Origin: Motilibacter peucedani
Lineage (GTDB): Bacteria > Actinomycetota > Actinomycetes > Motilibacterales > Motilibacteraceae
NCBI RefSeq assembly: GCF_003634695.1
Contig: NZ_RBWV01000017.1
Location: 62,001 to 126,000, forward strand
Direction of reading: 5' to 3'
DNA: 64,000 bases
Position 1 is the stretch's first letter. The number at the start of each line of letters is the position of its first letter. Under the pieces are notes generated by a model. It ran no database searches, was not told the DNA's origin, and was given only the letters and a program-made list of their open reading frames with translations. This document shows, one piece after another, positions 27,376 through 35,403 of this stretch. A program made the position numbers and the translations under genes.

Positions 27376-27416
27376 CCGACCGTTGTAGTCGCACAATGGT
27401 GGTGTGACTACAACGG
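27369..27416. promoter_or_regulatory. Shared divergent promoter/operator with 15-bp inverted repeat
   Basis: CCGTTGTAGTCGCAC (27380-27394) and GTGTGACTACAACGG (27402-27416) are inverted repeats with one mismatch and a 7-base spacer. Plus-strand promoter TTGCCA (27369-27374), 17 bp, CACAAT (27392-27397), ending 6 bases before GTG 27404. Minus-strand -10 candidate TACAAC (27388-27383) ends 7 bases before ATG 27375. The repeat covers both -10 boxes and the plus start codon. A MarR repressor is encoded in the plus operon and is the obvious binder (inference). Confidence 0.7.
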
Positions 27417-28831
27417 ATGACCGGCGCTGGCTGGTGCTCGGCGTCTGCTGCATGAGCCTGCTGCTGGTGAGCCTCGACGTGACGATCGTCAACGTCGCGC
27501 TGCCCGCCGTCAGCCGCGACTTCCACGCACCACTCAGTGGCCTGCAGTGGATCGTCGACGCCTACACGCTCGTGCTGGCGATGCTGCTGATGCTCTCGGG
27601 CTCGCTCGGCGACCGCCTCGGCAGGAAGCGGGTCTTCCGCACGGGGCTCGTCCTCTTCACCGCGGGGTCGCTGCTCTGCAGCCTGGCGCCGGCGCTCTGG
27701 GCACTGGTGCTGTTCCGCATGGTGCAGGCGGTGGGCGGCTCGATGCTGAACCCGGTGGCCATGGCGATCCTCGTCAACACCTTCCGCGACCCGCGCGAGC
27801 GCGCTCGCGCCATCGGCGTCTGGGGCGGTGTCGTCGGGGTCAGCATGGCGCTCGGCCCGCTGGTCGGCGGAGCGCTCGTCGACTCGCTCGGGTGGCGCGC
27901 GGTCTTCTGGGTCAACGTGCCCATCGGCATCCTCGCCCTCGTGCTGACGAACCTGGTCGTCCCGGAGTCGCGCGCCGCACGCGCCCGGGCCCTGGACCCG
28001 ACGGGCCAGGCCCTGGTCGTCGTGTTCCTGGGGTCGTTGACCTACGCGATCATCGAGGCGCCCGAGCGCGGGTGGACCTCACCGGGCAGCCTCGGGCTCT
28101 ACGCCGTCGCGGCAGCCGCACTGGTCGCGCTGCTGGTCGTCGAGCTGCGCCTGAGCGAACCCTTGCTGGAGCTGCGGTTCTTCCGCTCGGTGCCGTTCAC
28201 CGCGGCGACGGTCACCGCGGTCGCGGCGTTCGCCGTCCTCGGCACCTTCCTGTTCGTCAACACCCTCTACCTGCAGCAGGTACGCGGCTGCTCCCCCGTC
28301 GAGGCCGGCCTCCGCACGCTGCCCATGGCGCTGGTCGCCGGGGTCTGCGCCCCGCTCTCCGGGCGGCTGGTCGCGAGCCGCGGCCCACGCGTACCCCTCG
28401 TGCTCGCCGGCGTCGCGACCGTCGCGGGATCGGCGCTGCTGCTGCGGCTCTCGCCGCAGACCTCGACAGGCCACTTGCTGCTGGCGTACGCACTGGTGGG
28501 CCTCGGCTTCGGGCTCGTGAACGCGCCGATCACCAACACCGCCACCTCGGGGATGCCGCGCTCGCAGGCCGGCGTGGCCGCGGCGGTCGCCTCGACCAGT
28601 CGGCAGGTGGGGGCGTCGCTCGGCGTCGCGGTCAGCGGGTCGCTCGTGGCGGGCACGTCGGGCGCGGCCTTCGCGCGGGCGAGCCACGCCGTCTGGGGCG
28701 TCACCGCCGGCTGCGGAGTCGTGGTCGCGGTGCTGGGCGTGCTGGCCACCGGACCGGGCGCGCTGCGCACTGCCGCCCGCGTCAGCGCCGGTTTCGAGGA
28801 GGAGGGGTCGCGTGAGCTCGCCGACGCCTGA
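27404..28831 (+). CDS. DHA2 (EmrB/QacA-type) MFS drug exporter
   Basis: A 475-residue, 14-helix proton-coupled multidrug exporter of the DHA2 family. Motif D1 LVSLDVTIVNVALPAVSRDF in helix 1, motif A SGSLGDRLGRKRVFRTG between helices 2 and 3, motif C GVVGVSMALGPLVGGALVD in helix 5, and QWIVDAYTL in helix 2. GTG 27404 lies at the predicted transcription start, so the message is leaderless. It is followed by a MarR gene that overlaps its end by 20 bases. Antimicrobials or toxic aromatics are typical substrates; the real one is unknown. Confidence 0.93.
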   Translation: MTTTDDRRWLVLGVCCMSLLLVSLDVTIVNVALPAVSRDFHAPLSGLQWIVDAYTLVLAMLLMLSGSLGDRLGRKRVFRTGLVLFTAGSLLCSLAPALWALVLFRMVQAVGGSMLNPVAMAILVNTFRDPRERARAIGVWGGVVGVSMALGPLVGGALVDSLGWRAVFWVNVPIGILALVLTNLVVPESRAARARALDPTGQALVVVFLGSLTYAIIEAPERGWTSPGSLGLYAVAAAALVALLVVELRLSEPLLELRFFRSVPFTAATVTAVAAFAVLGTFLFVNTLYLQQVRGCSPVEAGLRTLPMALVAGVCAPLSGRLVASRGPRVPLVLAGVATVAGSALLLRLSPQTSTGHLLLAYALVGLGFGLVNAPITNTATSGMPRSQAGVAAAVASTSRQVGASLGVAVSGSLVAGTSGAAFARASHAVWGVTAGCGVVVAVLGVLATGPGALRTAARVSAGFEEEGSRELADA

Positions 28832-29258
28832 GCAGGTGTGGGCCCAGCTGCAGGGGTTCGTCGAGGCGTACGCGGCGCGCCGCCAGCTCCGCGAGCACCT
28901 CGGGCTCGCGCTGGGCACCGGGCGTGGCCGGATCAAGCTGCTCATGCTGCTCGAGGACGGCCCGCGGGCCCACAGCGAGCTGGCCGAGGCGCTCCAGGTG
29001 GACCGGCCCTACACCACGGTCATCGTCAACTCGCTGGAGGCGCTCGGCCTCGTCGAGCGGACGGCCGACCCGGCCGACCGCCGGCGCAAGCTCGTCGCCC
29101 TCACCGACAAGGGCACCGAGACCCTGGCCGAGGCACGGGCGGTCATCGGCGCCGCGCCTCCCCCGCTGCAGCAGCTGACCGCGACCGAGCTCACCGAGCT
29201 GGCCGCCCTGCTGACGAGGTTGGACCCCCCTGCAGACCGGGCCGCCGCTCAGGGCTGA
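28812..29258 (+). CDS. MarR-family regulator of the divergent transporter pair
   Basis: A 148-residue winged-helix MarR protein: winged HTH around residues 45-95 (HSELAEALQVDRPYTTVIVNSLEALGLVERTADPADRRRKLVALTDKG), helical dimerisation ends. GTG 28812 overlaps the exporter gene by 20 bases and has GGAGGAGGGG upstream. The 15-bp inverted repeat at 27380-27416 is the likely operator. Its 3' end overlaps the convergent eutC gene by 68 bases. Confidence 0.92.
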   Translation: MSSPTPEQVWAQLQGFVEAYAARRQLREHLGLALGTGRGRIKLLMLLEDGPRAHSELAEALQVDRPYTTVIVNSLEALGLVERTADPADRRRKLVALTDKGTETLAEARAVIGAAPPPLQQLTATELTELAALLTRLDPPADRAAAQG

Positions 29259-29988
29259 GCCGCGAGGCGACGGCGGCCAGGACGGCTTCCGCGGCCCGGT
29301 GCGCGGGGAGGCCCTGCCGGTGGCCCGCGCTGATGCCGGAGAGCACCACCCGGTCGGCGTCGGTCTGCCCGGGCCCGGGACGCCAGGCGACGTAGGCGGA
29401 CAGGCTCTCGGCGTAGGCGAGACCTGGCCGCTCCCCCACCAGCAGCACCGCCGCGCGCGGGCGCAGCACCTCGCCCACGTCGTTGAGCACGCCCACCCGG
29501 CACCTGCGCACCAGGACCGGCAGACCCACCGACCAGCCGGCGTCACGCGCAGCGGCCAGCAGCGCCGGCAGGACGACGGGCACGTGCACCGCCACGGCCG
29601 CGGCCGACAGCCCGTCGCCCACGACCACCTGCAGGTCGACGTCGGCGGGGCACCGGTCGCGGACCAGCCCGCGGTCGTCCTCGTCGAGCAGGCGCCCGAG
29701 GTCGGGACGGCGAAGGTGCTCCTGCAGCGTGCGGGCGCGCGAGGAGACCACGAGCGCGCCGACGTCGCGCAGGGCTGCGGCCAGCGGCCCGTCCTCGAGG
29801 TCGAGCGGCGCGGTGACGGCGTCCCGAGCGGCGGCGTGGTCGGCGCGGAGGGTGAGCAGCGTACGCGTGGAGTAGGACGTGCCGGCCCGGCCGACGAGCA
29901 GCCTCGCCGGCGTGACACCGGCGACCCGGGCGCGCACCGCGGCCAACGACTCCAGCTCGCGCGCCCCGAAGAGCTCGTCGCCCGTCAT
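29191..29988 (-). CDS. eutC: Ethanolamine ammonia-lyase small subunit EutC
   Basis: A 265-residue partner of EutB that helps bind adenosylcobalamin. The lyase converts ethanolamine to acetaldehyde and ammonia. Family features: TPARLLVGRAGTSYSTRTLLTLRADHAAARDAV near the start, VVGDGLSAAAV in the middle, and LLVGERPGLAYAESLSAYVAWRPGPGQTDADR near the end. ATG 29988 overlaps the eutB stop by 4 bases. Its end overlaps the convergent MarR gene. No EutA reactivase or microcompartment shell gene is nearby. Confidence 0.94.
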   Translation of the reverse strand: MTGDELFGARELESLAAVRARVAGVTPARLLVGRAGTSYSTRTLLTLRADHAAARDAVTAPLDLEDGPLAAALRDVGALVVSSRARTLQEHLRRPDLGRLLDEDDRGLVRDRCPADVDLQVVVGDGLSAAAVAVHVPVVLPALLAAARDAGWSVGLPVLVRRCRVGVLNDVGEVLRPRAAVLLVGERPGLAYAESLSAYVAWRPGPGQTDADRVVLSGISAGHRQGLPAHRAAEAVLAAVASRLSPERRPGLQGGPTSSAGRPAR

Positions 29989-31376
29989 GCGGTCAGCTCC
30001 GCCAGCACGCGTCCGGGCGCGCCCCCGGGGAGGGCGGACGCGGACGTGTCGACGAGCGCACCGCCCCTCCACAGCCCTGCTGCCTCCAGCCACTCCACGA
30101 GCTCACGCCCCGGGCGGAGCCCGAGGACGCGGCGCGCCGTGGCGACGTCGTGGTAGCTGGTGGACTGGTAGTGGAGCATGACGTCGTCGCTGGCGGGGAC
30201 GCCCATCACGAACGTGCAGCCCGCCGACGCCAGCAGCAGCAGCAGGTCGTCGTTGCTGTCCTGGTCGGCGTCGACGTGGTTGGTGTAGCAGATGTCGCAC
30301 CCCATGGGCAGGCCCATGAGCTTGCCGACGAAGTGGTCCTCGAGCCCCGCGCGGGTGATCTGCCTGGCATCGGCGAGGTACTCCGGGCCGATGAAGCCGA
30401 CGACCGAGTTGACCAGGAAGGGGTCGAAGAGCCGCGCGACGGCCTGTGCGCGCGCCTCGCAGACGAGCTGGTCGGTGCCCGCGTGCGCCTCTGCGGAGAG
30501 CGCACTGCCCTGCCCGGTCTCGAAGTAGGTGACGTGCTCGCCCGCGTAGCCGCGGCCGCGGTGCGACTCGAGCGCCGCCTCCCGCCCCTCCGCCAGCAGC
30601 GCCAGGTCGATGCCGAAGCTCGCGTTGGCCGCGGTGGTCCCGGCGACCGACTGGAAGAGCAGGTCCACCGGCGCGCCCCGCTCGAGGGCCGCCAGCTGCG
30701 TCGTGACATGGGCCAGGACGCAGGTCTGGGTCGGCAGGGCCAGGCGGTCCACGAAGGCGGCCAGGCCGTGCAGGACCGCGGCGCAGGAGTCCACGGAGTC
30801 GGTCGCCGGGTTGACGCCGATGAGGGCGTCGCCGCAGCCGAGCAGCAGGCCGTCGAGCGCGGAGAGGAGGATGCCGCGTACGTCGTCGGCCGGGTGGTTC
30901 GGCTGCACCCGGCAGCCGAGCACCCCCGGCTCGCCCATGGTCGTGCGGCACGTGGTGATCACCCGCAACGGGTGGGCGGCGGCGACCAGGTCGAGGTTGC
31001 TCATCAGCTTCGCCGTCGCGGCAGCCACTTCTGGCGTGATCGCGCCCGCGAGCCGTGGCCAGTCCTGCGCGAAGGACGGGTGCAGCACCAGCTCACGCAG
31101 CTCGCCGACCGTGAGGGAGGCGATCTCGGCGAAGGCGTCGCTGTCGTGGGCGGCGAGCAGCGCCTCGGTGGTGCTGTCGTCGATGACCGGGTCGGCGACG
31201 ATGTCGCCGAGCCGCACGTCGGCCAGCGCTGTCTTGGCCGCCACCCGCTCGCGCCGGCTGCCGGCGGCGATGCCCGCGAGCTGGTCGCCGGACTTCTCCT
31301 CGTTGGCCTTGGCGAGCAGCTCGCGCAGGTCGGCGAAGCGGAAGGTCTCACCGCGTACGCTCGCGGACCACGTCAT
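29985..31376 (-). CDS. eutB: Ethanolamine ammonia-lyase large subunit EutB
   Basis: A 463-residue TIM-barrel catalytic subunit of adenosylcobalamin-dependent ethanolamine ammonia-lyase, the normal length for the family. Recognised by MSNLDLVAAAHPLRV, CRVQPNHPADDVRGI, VNPATDSVDSC, the active-site segment TYFETGQGSALSAEAHAG with the substrate Glu, and VNSVVGFIGPEYL, MGLPMGCDICYTNHVDADQD. ATG 31376 overlaps the amidase stop by 4 bases; longer upstream frame is shadow. It is coupled to eutC. Adenosylcobalamin is required; the genome's use of B12 is supported by metH. Confidence 0.96.
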   Translation of the reverse strand: MTWSASVRGETFRFADLRELLAKANEEKSGDQLAGIAAGSRRERVAAKTALADVRLGDIVADPVIDDSTTEALLAAHDSDAFAEIASLTVGELRELVLHPSFAQDWPRLAGAITPEVAAATAKLMSNLDLVAAAHPLRVITTCRTTMGEPGVLGCRVQPNHPADDVRGILLSALDGLLLGCGDALIGVNPATDSVDSCAAVLHGLAAFVDRLALPTQTCVLAHVTTQLAALERGAPVDLLFQSVAGTTAANASFGIDLALLAEGREAALESHRGRGYAGEHVTYFETGQGSALSAEAHAGTDQLVCEARAQAVARLFDPFLVNSVVGFIGPEYLADARQITRAGLEDHFVGKLMGLPMGCDICYTNHVDADQDSNDDLLLLLASAGCTFVMGVPASDDVMLHYQSTSYHDVATARRVLGLRPGRELVEWLEAAGLWRGGALVDTSASALPGGAPGRVLAELTA

Positions 31377-32377
31377 GCCCGGCCCCCGAGCGCCTGAAGC
31401 CGCTCGTGCGCGCCGCCCATCACGCTGACCGCGCCCAGCACCGACTTCGGCACCTTCGCGACGACCGAGTAGTCGGTGTCGACGACGTTGGCAACGGGCG
31501 TCAGCGCGGTCTGCGACACCAGCTGGTAGGCGTCGAGCAACGAGAGGCCCGTCAGCTCGGCCACCCAGGCGACCAGCTCGGCGTGCGCGATGCGGAACGC
31601 GTCCTCGAGCGGACGCGCTGAGCCGACGACCATGATGTGGGTGTCGTCCTCCAGCCGCGGCCACGCCGGCCCGACGCCCTTGACGAGGTCGACGGCCACG
31701 ACGGTGTCCATGGCGCACTCGACGGCGACCCCGCAGGTCTCGCCCTCGCCCTGCCTCGCGTGGCCGTCGCCGAGGCTCAGCATCGCCCCGGGGACGTTGA
31801 CGCCCAGGTAGCACGTGGTGCCGGCCCGCATCTCCGGCGTGTCCATGTTGCCTCCCCAGGACCCGGGGGTCAGCGACGACCGGACCTCACCGAGGGGCGG
31901 GGCGACTCCCACGGTCCCGTGCATCGGGTCCAGCGGTAGGTCGGCCGTGAAGGGCGAGTCGAGCGCCGCGTAGCGGACGACGCCGCCCGGGACGTCGATC
32001 TCGTAGACCCATGTCCGCTCCTGGAGCGCCGGCTGCAGCGTCATCGTGCGCCCGGTCGAGGTCAGCGCCCCGAAGAACGGCACGGTGCTGCTCACCCCGC
32101 GGGCGTAGCGCGGGGTGATGGAGGCGAAGTGGACCGCCACGGCATCGCCCGGCTCGGCTCCCTCCACCCAGAAGGGCCCTGTCTGAGGGTTGAGGTAGCG
32201 CGGGTCGACCCGCTGGCTGGCCAGGTGGTCCACGGAGGTGACCCGGCCGCCGAAGCAGTCGAGCGTCCAGGTGTCCAGCAGGCTGCCCGGCGCGAGCGTG
32301 GCGACCGGGGCCGCCCCGCCGAACGTGTAGACCTGTCCGGCGGGGTCGGCCTCGGGGTCGGGCTCCCAGCGCAGCAC
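31373..32377 (-). CDS. Acetamidase/formamidase-family hydrolase
   Basis: A 334-residue member of the FmdA/AmdA family, cytosolic enzymes that hydrolyse formamide, acetamide and related small amides to ammonia and the acid. Family signatures: RYARGVSSTVPFFGAL, DLPLDPMHGTVGVAP, PGSWGGNMDTPEM and GVNVPGAMLSLGDGHARQGEGETCGVAVE. GTG 32377 lies 5 bases after the permease stop and has no strong ribosome site, so coupling to the permease is likely. It overlaps eutB by 4 bases. Its presence suggests that the transported compound is an amide or N-acyl amine, or that amides are by-products (inference). Confidence 0.9.
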   Translation of the reverse strand: MLRWEPDPEADPAGQVYTFGGAAPVATLAPGSLLDTWTLDCFGGRVTSVDHLASQRVDPRYLNPQTGPFWVEGAEPGDAVAVHFASITPRYARGVSSTVPFFGALTSTGRTMTLQPALQERTWVYEIDVPGGVVRYAALDSPFTADLPLDPMHGTVGVAPPLGEVRSSLTPGSWGGNMDTPEMRAGTTCYLGVNVPGAMLSLGDGHARQGEGETCGVAVECAMDTVVAVDLVKGVGPAWPRLEDDTHIMVVGSARPLEDAFRIAHAELVAWVAELTGLSLLDAYQLVSQTALTPVANVVDTDYSVVAKVPKSVLGAVSVMGGAHERLQALGGRA

Positions 32378-32382
32378 GCCGC

Positions 32383-33987
32383 TCAGACCGCGACCCGGTC
32401 GGAGAGGTGTGCCGGTGTCTCGTGCTCCATGACGGTGCGACCGATGCGGTCGTAGCTGGCGCGGTCGCGCGACCGGATGACGAGCGCGCAGACCAGACCG
32501 AGCAGGAACACCCCGACCACGAGGTAGGGCGTGGCCTTGAACACCGGACTGCCGGATGCGGCACCCGCCGCGAAGTCCAGGTTCTGGAAGAGCAGGAAGA
32601 CCACGTAGCCCATGGCGACAGCGCCCACGAGCGGGCAGAGGAGCGTGCGCCACCACGACGCGGTCTCCGGGTGCTCCTTCTTGACGTGGAAGTACCAGAT
32701 GACCGACACCGAGCAGATGCCCTGCACGATCATGATGGCCATCGTCCCGAGGATCGCCATCAGCCCGTAGAGGTGGATGTAGGCGACGTCCGGCGCGGCC
32801 TTGGTCGGGTGCTGCAGCCAGAAGAAGCCGAGCGTGATGGCGAGCGTGACGACGCTCTGCACGACAGAGGCGATGTGCGGCGACCCGTGGGTGGGGTGCG
32901 TCGAGCCGAGCGTGCGGGCGAGGCCGGCGCTGTGGCCCTCGCGCGCCAACGCGTACAGGTAGCGGGAGGCGGCGTTGTGGAACGCCAGTGCGCAGGCGAA
33001 GGAGCCGGTGACGGTCAGCACCTTGTAGACGTCGAGGGACGCCGAGCCGAGCAGCGCCTTGGTGGGCTCGAAGAACAGGTCGAACGCGTTGCCGGTGGAG
33101 CCGCGCGAGACGTCCACCGACTTGGCCGACCCGTTGGCAGCGAGGACCATCCACGACACGAACGTGTAGAACAGCCCGAGCCCGATGACGGCCATGAGGG
33201 TGGCGCGAGGCACGATCTTCCTCGGGTTGCGCGACTCCTCGCCGTAGACCGCGGTGGTCTCGAAGCCCACCCAGGACCAGAAGGCGAAGAAGAGCCCGAG
33301 CCCGGCCGTGCCGACGATCGCGCCGTCTGCACTGGTGGGCGCGGAGGAGAAGGCCTTCGCCGGGTTGATGGCGCTGGGCAGGAAGCCGTCCGGGCCGCCA
33401 CCGTCGAAGAGGATGCGCACGGCGAGGATCGCCAGCAGCGCCACCTCCGTGACGAGGAAGACACCGAGCACGATGCCCGAAAGGCTGATGTCGAAGTAGC
33501 CGAGGGCGGCGATCACCACGATGCACGCCAGGGCGTAGGCGATCCAGCTGATCGACGGGCCGTCGAAGGCCTCGACCGTGGTCTTGGCGAAGGAGGAGAA
33601 GATGCCGACCAGGGAGGCCTCGAAGACCACGTAGGCCATGGTGGCGAGGAATCCCGACGCCATTCCCCATGCCTGTCCGAGGCCGTGGGAGATGAACCCG
33701 TAGAACGCGCCGGTGGCCGTGATGTGCTTGGCCATCGCGACGTAGCCGACGGAGAAGACGGTGAGCACGACGGTGGCGAAGAAGAAGCCCGCGGGCGCCC
33801 CGACACCGTTGCCGTAGCCCACCGCGATGGGCAGGTTGCCGGTCATCGCCGTGATGGGCGCCGCGTTGGCGAGCGCCATGAACAGGACGCCCACGAGCCC
33901 GACGGCTCCGGGCTTGAGGCGCTGGACACCCTCGCGCTGCGCCGGCAGGGCCGGCGTGGCGGACGAGGTCTGGGTCTGCGCGGTCAT
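32383..33987 (-). CDS. APC-superfamily amine/amino-acid permease
   Basis: A 534-residue permease with about 12-14 membrane helices and the APC signature in helix 1 (LKPGAVGLVGVLFMALANAAPITAMTGNLPIAVGYGNG). Other APC features: helix 6 FFAFWSWVGFETTAVYGEESRNPRKIVPRA. First gene of the permease-amidase-eutBC operon. The substrate is probably an amine or amide handled by the downstream enzymes; it is not a typical EAT-type ethanolamine permease sequence as far as I can judge. ATG 33987 has GGGAGG 8 bases upstream, but that site can be paired in a leader hairpin. Confidence 0.92.
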   Translation of the reverse strand: MTAQTQTSSATPALPAQREGVQRLKPGAVGLVGVLFMALANAAPITAMTGNLPIAVGYGNGVGAPAGFFFATVVLTVFSVGYVAMAKHITATGAFYGFISHGLGQAWGMASGFLATMAYVVFEASLVGIFSSFAKTTVEAFDGPSISWIAYALACIVVIAALGYFDISLSGIVLGVFLVTEVALLAILAVRILFDGGGPDGFLPSAINPAKAFSSAPTSADGAIVGTAGLGLFFAFWSWVGFETTAVYGEESRNPRKIVPRATLMAVIGLGLFYTFVSWMVLAANGSAKSVDVSRGSTGNAFDLFFEPTKALLGSASLDVYKVLTVTGSFACALAFHNAASRYLYALAREGHSAGLARTLGSTHPTHGSPHIASVVQSVVTLAITLGFFWLQHPTKAAPDVAYIHLYGLMAILGTMAIMIVQGICSVSVIWYFHVKKEHPETASWWRTLLCPLVGAVAMGYVVFLLFQNLDFAAGAASGSPVFKATPYLVVGVFLLGLVCALVIRSRDRASYDRIGRTVMEHETPAHLSDRVAV

Positions 33988-33989
33988 CC

Positions 33990-34047
33990 GGCAGCCCTCC
34001 CTTCCGGTATGCGGTGGCTGCGATGCTGACGGGCGCGGGAGGCTGCC
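33990..34047 (-). promoter_or_regulatory. Leader hairpin that pairs the permease ribosome-binding site
   Basis: In the minus-strand message GGCAGCCTCCC (from 34047-34037) can pair with GGGAGGGCTGCC (from 34001-33990), 11 bp with one bulged G, enclosing a 35-base loop. The second arm contains the whole Shine-Dalgarno sequence GGGAGG and ends 2 bases before ATG 33987. This could lower translation unless something opens it. It matches no riboswitch class I recognise. Confidence 0.55.
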
Positions 34048-34064
34048 ACAAGGCCGACGAGCAA

Positions 34065-34081
34065 GCCTTTTCACGCCTTTT
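34065..34081 (+). repeat. Two GCCTTTT direct repeats 10 bp apart
   Basis: GCCTTTT at 34065-34071 and 34075-34081, one helical turn apart, in the divergent region between the permease and the class-III PLP enzyme, 50-60 bases before ATG 34129. Unusually T-rich for this DNA. Possible binding site for the GntR regulator at 37204 or part of a promoter. Confidence 0.4.
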
Positions 34082-34128
34082 ACATCAGCCGTCCCTGCCG
34101 GAAACACTTCCCGCACGATCCTGGGCGC

Positions 34129-35403
34129 ATGACGACGGTGACGACCCTGCTGCCGGACCTGCCGATCGACAAGGACGAGGTCCTCGAGCTCTCCGACCGG
34201 TTCTGGAACCCGGGCAAGACGCGCTTCTGGTCGGACGCGGGCGTGCCGCTCGTCATCGGCGAGCGCTCGGGCTACGTGCTGACCGACATGGCCGGGCGCG
34301 AGCTGGTGGACATGCACCTCAACGGCGGCACCTACAACCTGGGCCACCGCAACCCCGAGCTGACCGCGACCCTCGTCGAGGCGCTGGGCCGCTTCGACAT
34401 CGGCAACCACCACTTCCCGTCCGTCGCCCGCGCGGCGCTGGCGAGGGAGCTCGTCGCCAGCGCGCCGCCGGGGCTGAAGCACGTCGCCTACGGCAGCGGC
34501 GGTGGCGAGGCCATCGACATCGCGCTCAAGAGCGCGCGCTACGCCACCAAGCGGCGCAAGATCGTCTCGATCGTCAAGGGCTACCACGGCCACACCGGTC
34601 TCGCTGTCGCCACGGGTGACGCGAGGTACGCCGAGATCTTCCTCGCCGACCAGCCGGACGAGTTCGTGCAGGTGCCGTTCAACGACCTCGAGGCGATGGA
34701 GGCGGCACTCGCCCCCGGTGACGCCGCGGCCGTCATCCTCGAGACGATCCCCGCGACCTACGGCTTCCCCATGCCGGCACCCGGCTATCTGCGCGCCGTC
34801 AAGGACCTCTGCGACCTGCACGGCACGCTCTACGTCGCCGACGAGGTGCAGACGGGGCTCATGCGCACCGGCGAGCTGTGGGCCATCAGCAAGCACGACG
34901 TGCAGCCCGACGTCCTGGTGACGGCGAAGGGGCTCTCGGGCGGGCTCTACCCCGTCTCGGCCGTCCTGCTCGGAGAGAGGGCGGGCGGCTGGCTCGAGGA
35001 GGACGGGTTCGCCCACATCTCGACGTTCGGCGGCGCGGAGCTCGGCTGCGTGGTGGCGCTCAAGGTGCTCGAGATGACCCAGCGCGTCGAGACTGCGGTG
35101 CGGGTAGCCGAGCTCTCGGCGCTGTTCGCCGAGCGGCTGGGCGCGCTGCGTGACGCGTTCCCCGACTGGCTCGTCGAGGTCCGCCAGGACGGGCTCGTCA
35201 TGGGCCTGGTCTTCGCCACGGCCGAGGGCGCCAAGCCGGTCATGCGCGCGCTCTACGAGTCCGGCGTCTGGGCGATCTTCTCCTCGCTCGACCCACGCGT
35301 CCTGCAGTGGAAGCCGGGCCTGCTCCTCGACGACGAGACCGCGCTGCGGGTGCTGGACCGGCTGGAGGCCGCCGTGGCCCGCACCGCGGAGGGGCACGCG
35401 TGA
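34129..35403 (+). CDS. Class-III PLP-dependent aminotransferase (or phospho-lyase)
   Basis: A 424-residue fold-type-I PLP enzyme of class III. Features: GYVLTDMAGRELVDMHLNGGTYNLGHRNPEL, phosphate-loop GSGGGEAIDIALKSAR, KGYHGHTG, Asp in LYVADEVQTGLMRTG, Schiff-base Lys267 in VLVTAKGLSGGLYP. Class III covers omega-amine aminotransferases and also the phospho-lyases that split phosphoethanolamine or phosphohydroxylysine. The next gene is an APH-type kinase, and kinase plus class-III enzyme is the arrangement of those phospho-lyase pathways. Aminotransferase is the safe call; phospho-lyase is a specific hypothesis. ATG 34129 heads a plus-strand operon divergent from the eut operon. Confidence 0.88.
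   Translation: MTTVTTLLPDLPIDKDEVLELSDRFWNPGKTRFWSDAGVPLVIGERSGYVLTDMAGRELVDMHLNGGTYNLGHRNPELTATLVEALGRFDIGNHHFPSVARAALARELVASAPPGLKHVAYGSGGGEAIDIALKSARYATKRRKIVSIVKGYHGHTGLAVATGDARYAEIFLADQPDEFVQVPFNDLEAMEAALAPGDAAAVILETIPATYGFPMPAPGYLRAVKDLCDLHGTLYVADEVQTGLMRTGELWAISKHDVQPDVLVTAKGLSGGLYPVSAVLLGERAGGWLEEDGFAHISTFGGAELGCVVALKVLEMTQRVETAVRVAELSALFAERLGALRDAFPDWLVEVRQDGLVMGLVFATAEGAKPVMRALYESGVWAIFSSLDPRVLQWKPGLLLDDETALRVLDRLEAAVARTAEGHA

Noticed and set aside
29191-33987. Bacterial microcompartment for ethanolamine
   Set aside because: No shell-protein, EutA, EutE, EutG or EutD-like gene was found in or next to the operon.
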